Positions 63,914-64,000 of a stretch of DNA of 64,000 bases are shown piece after piece. Origin of the DNA: Halobacteriales archaeon QS_6_71_20 (GTDB taxonomy: Archaea > Halobacteriota > Halobacteria > Halobacteriales > Haloferacaceae); the NCBI GenBank assembly GCA_003020945.1, contig PXRU01000017.1:1-64000 (forward strand). The letters are read 5' to 3'. A model generated the notes under the pieces. The model was given only the letters and a program-made list of their open reading frames with translations, ran no database searches and was not told the DNA's origin. Both the position numbers and the translations under genes were made by a program. Each line of letters starts with the position of its first letter. Positions within the stretch are counted from its first letter, which is position 1.

Positions 63914-64000
63914 ATGACGGACGACAACACCGCGACGGACGGCGGGCTCAGCGCCGTCGAACAGGACGTGCTCGACCGGATCGAGGAGAAGGGGATCGAC
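63914..64000 (+). CDS. glnA: Glutamine synthetase, 5' part only
   Basis: The window ends after 29 codons: MTDDNTATDGGLSAVEQDVL then DRIEEKGID. The pattern (short acidic start, LS..EQDVLD.IEEK..D) matches haloarchaeal type I glutamine synthetase. It is divergent from an Lrp gene, the usual arrangement. An ATG at 63893 is in frame but lies only about 12 bases past the TATA box. Assignment rests on the N-terminus and context alone. Confidence 0.8.
   Translation, partial: MTDDNTATDGGLSAVEQDVLDRIEEKGID

Overview
The window comes from an extremely halophilic archaeon (class Halobacteria), most like Halorubrum. The evidence is very high G+C, strongly acidic proteins, many leaderless genes (a TATA box about 25-30 bases before an ATG or GTG), a bacteriorhodopsin locus, the LysW-carrier arginine pathway, Hef, an intein-bearing RfcS, SAMP2 and a Lrp-glnA pair. 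I see no rRNA, tRNA, CRISPR array, insertion sequence or provirus.

Layout: (1) 1-1521, ammonium transporter fused to a P-II domain, broken at the window edge by a 58-bp inverted copy of its own sequence. (2) 1832-4917, hemC-sumT-hemD for uroporphyrinogen III and precorrin/sirohaem. (3) 5304-14797, argG-argH, then argW-argX-argC-argB-argD-lysK-argF, a near-complete arginine pathway. (4) 15040-20774, an XPD-like helicase, a zinc-ribbon protein and Hef. (5) 20877-23891, brp-crtY divergent from bop, which make lycopene to beta-carotene to retinal and the proton pump. (6) 24042-31037, mixed metabolic genes: ferredoxin, rpiA, a DUF1931 protein, larB, GIY-YIG, phosphohexomutase, acetyltransferases, samp2. 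(7) 31171-34728, rfcS with two inteins. (8) 34828-53,000s, transport and redox genes, VapBC, an HdrD-like membrane oxidoreductase, a Cas4-like protein, TsaC/Sua5, CNNM/CorC, PiT and others. (9) 54005-55990, a lower-G+C, repeat-flanked stretch with an orphan membrane protein and a second VapBC. (10) 55976-64000, a multi-GAF histidine kinase, alaS, an M29 peptidase, an Lrp regulator and the start of glnA.

The most unusual content is not a classical gene system. It is a set of short, structured, interspersed DNA repeats. One set lies inside coding regions (hemC, argG, argX, hef) and is translated in different frames. Another is made of intergenic multi-hairpin elements near 14.9, 44.6, 54.9, 55.9 and 62.8 kb. 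Two genes (argF and an acyl-CoA dehydrogenase) are followed by a second, diverged copy of their own 3' end including the stop codon. Several frames are also disturbed (argB/argD, lysK/argF, a PGF-CTERM-like protein, a glutamine amidotransferase). These are either real lesions or sequence errors and need reads to decide.
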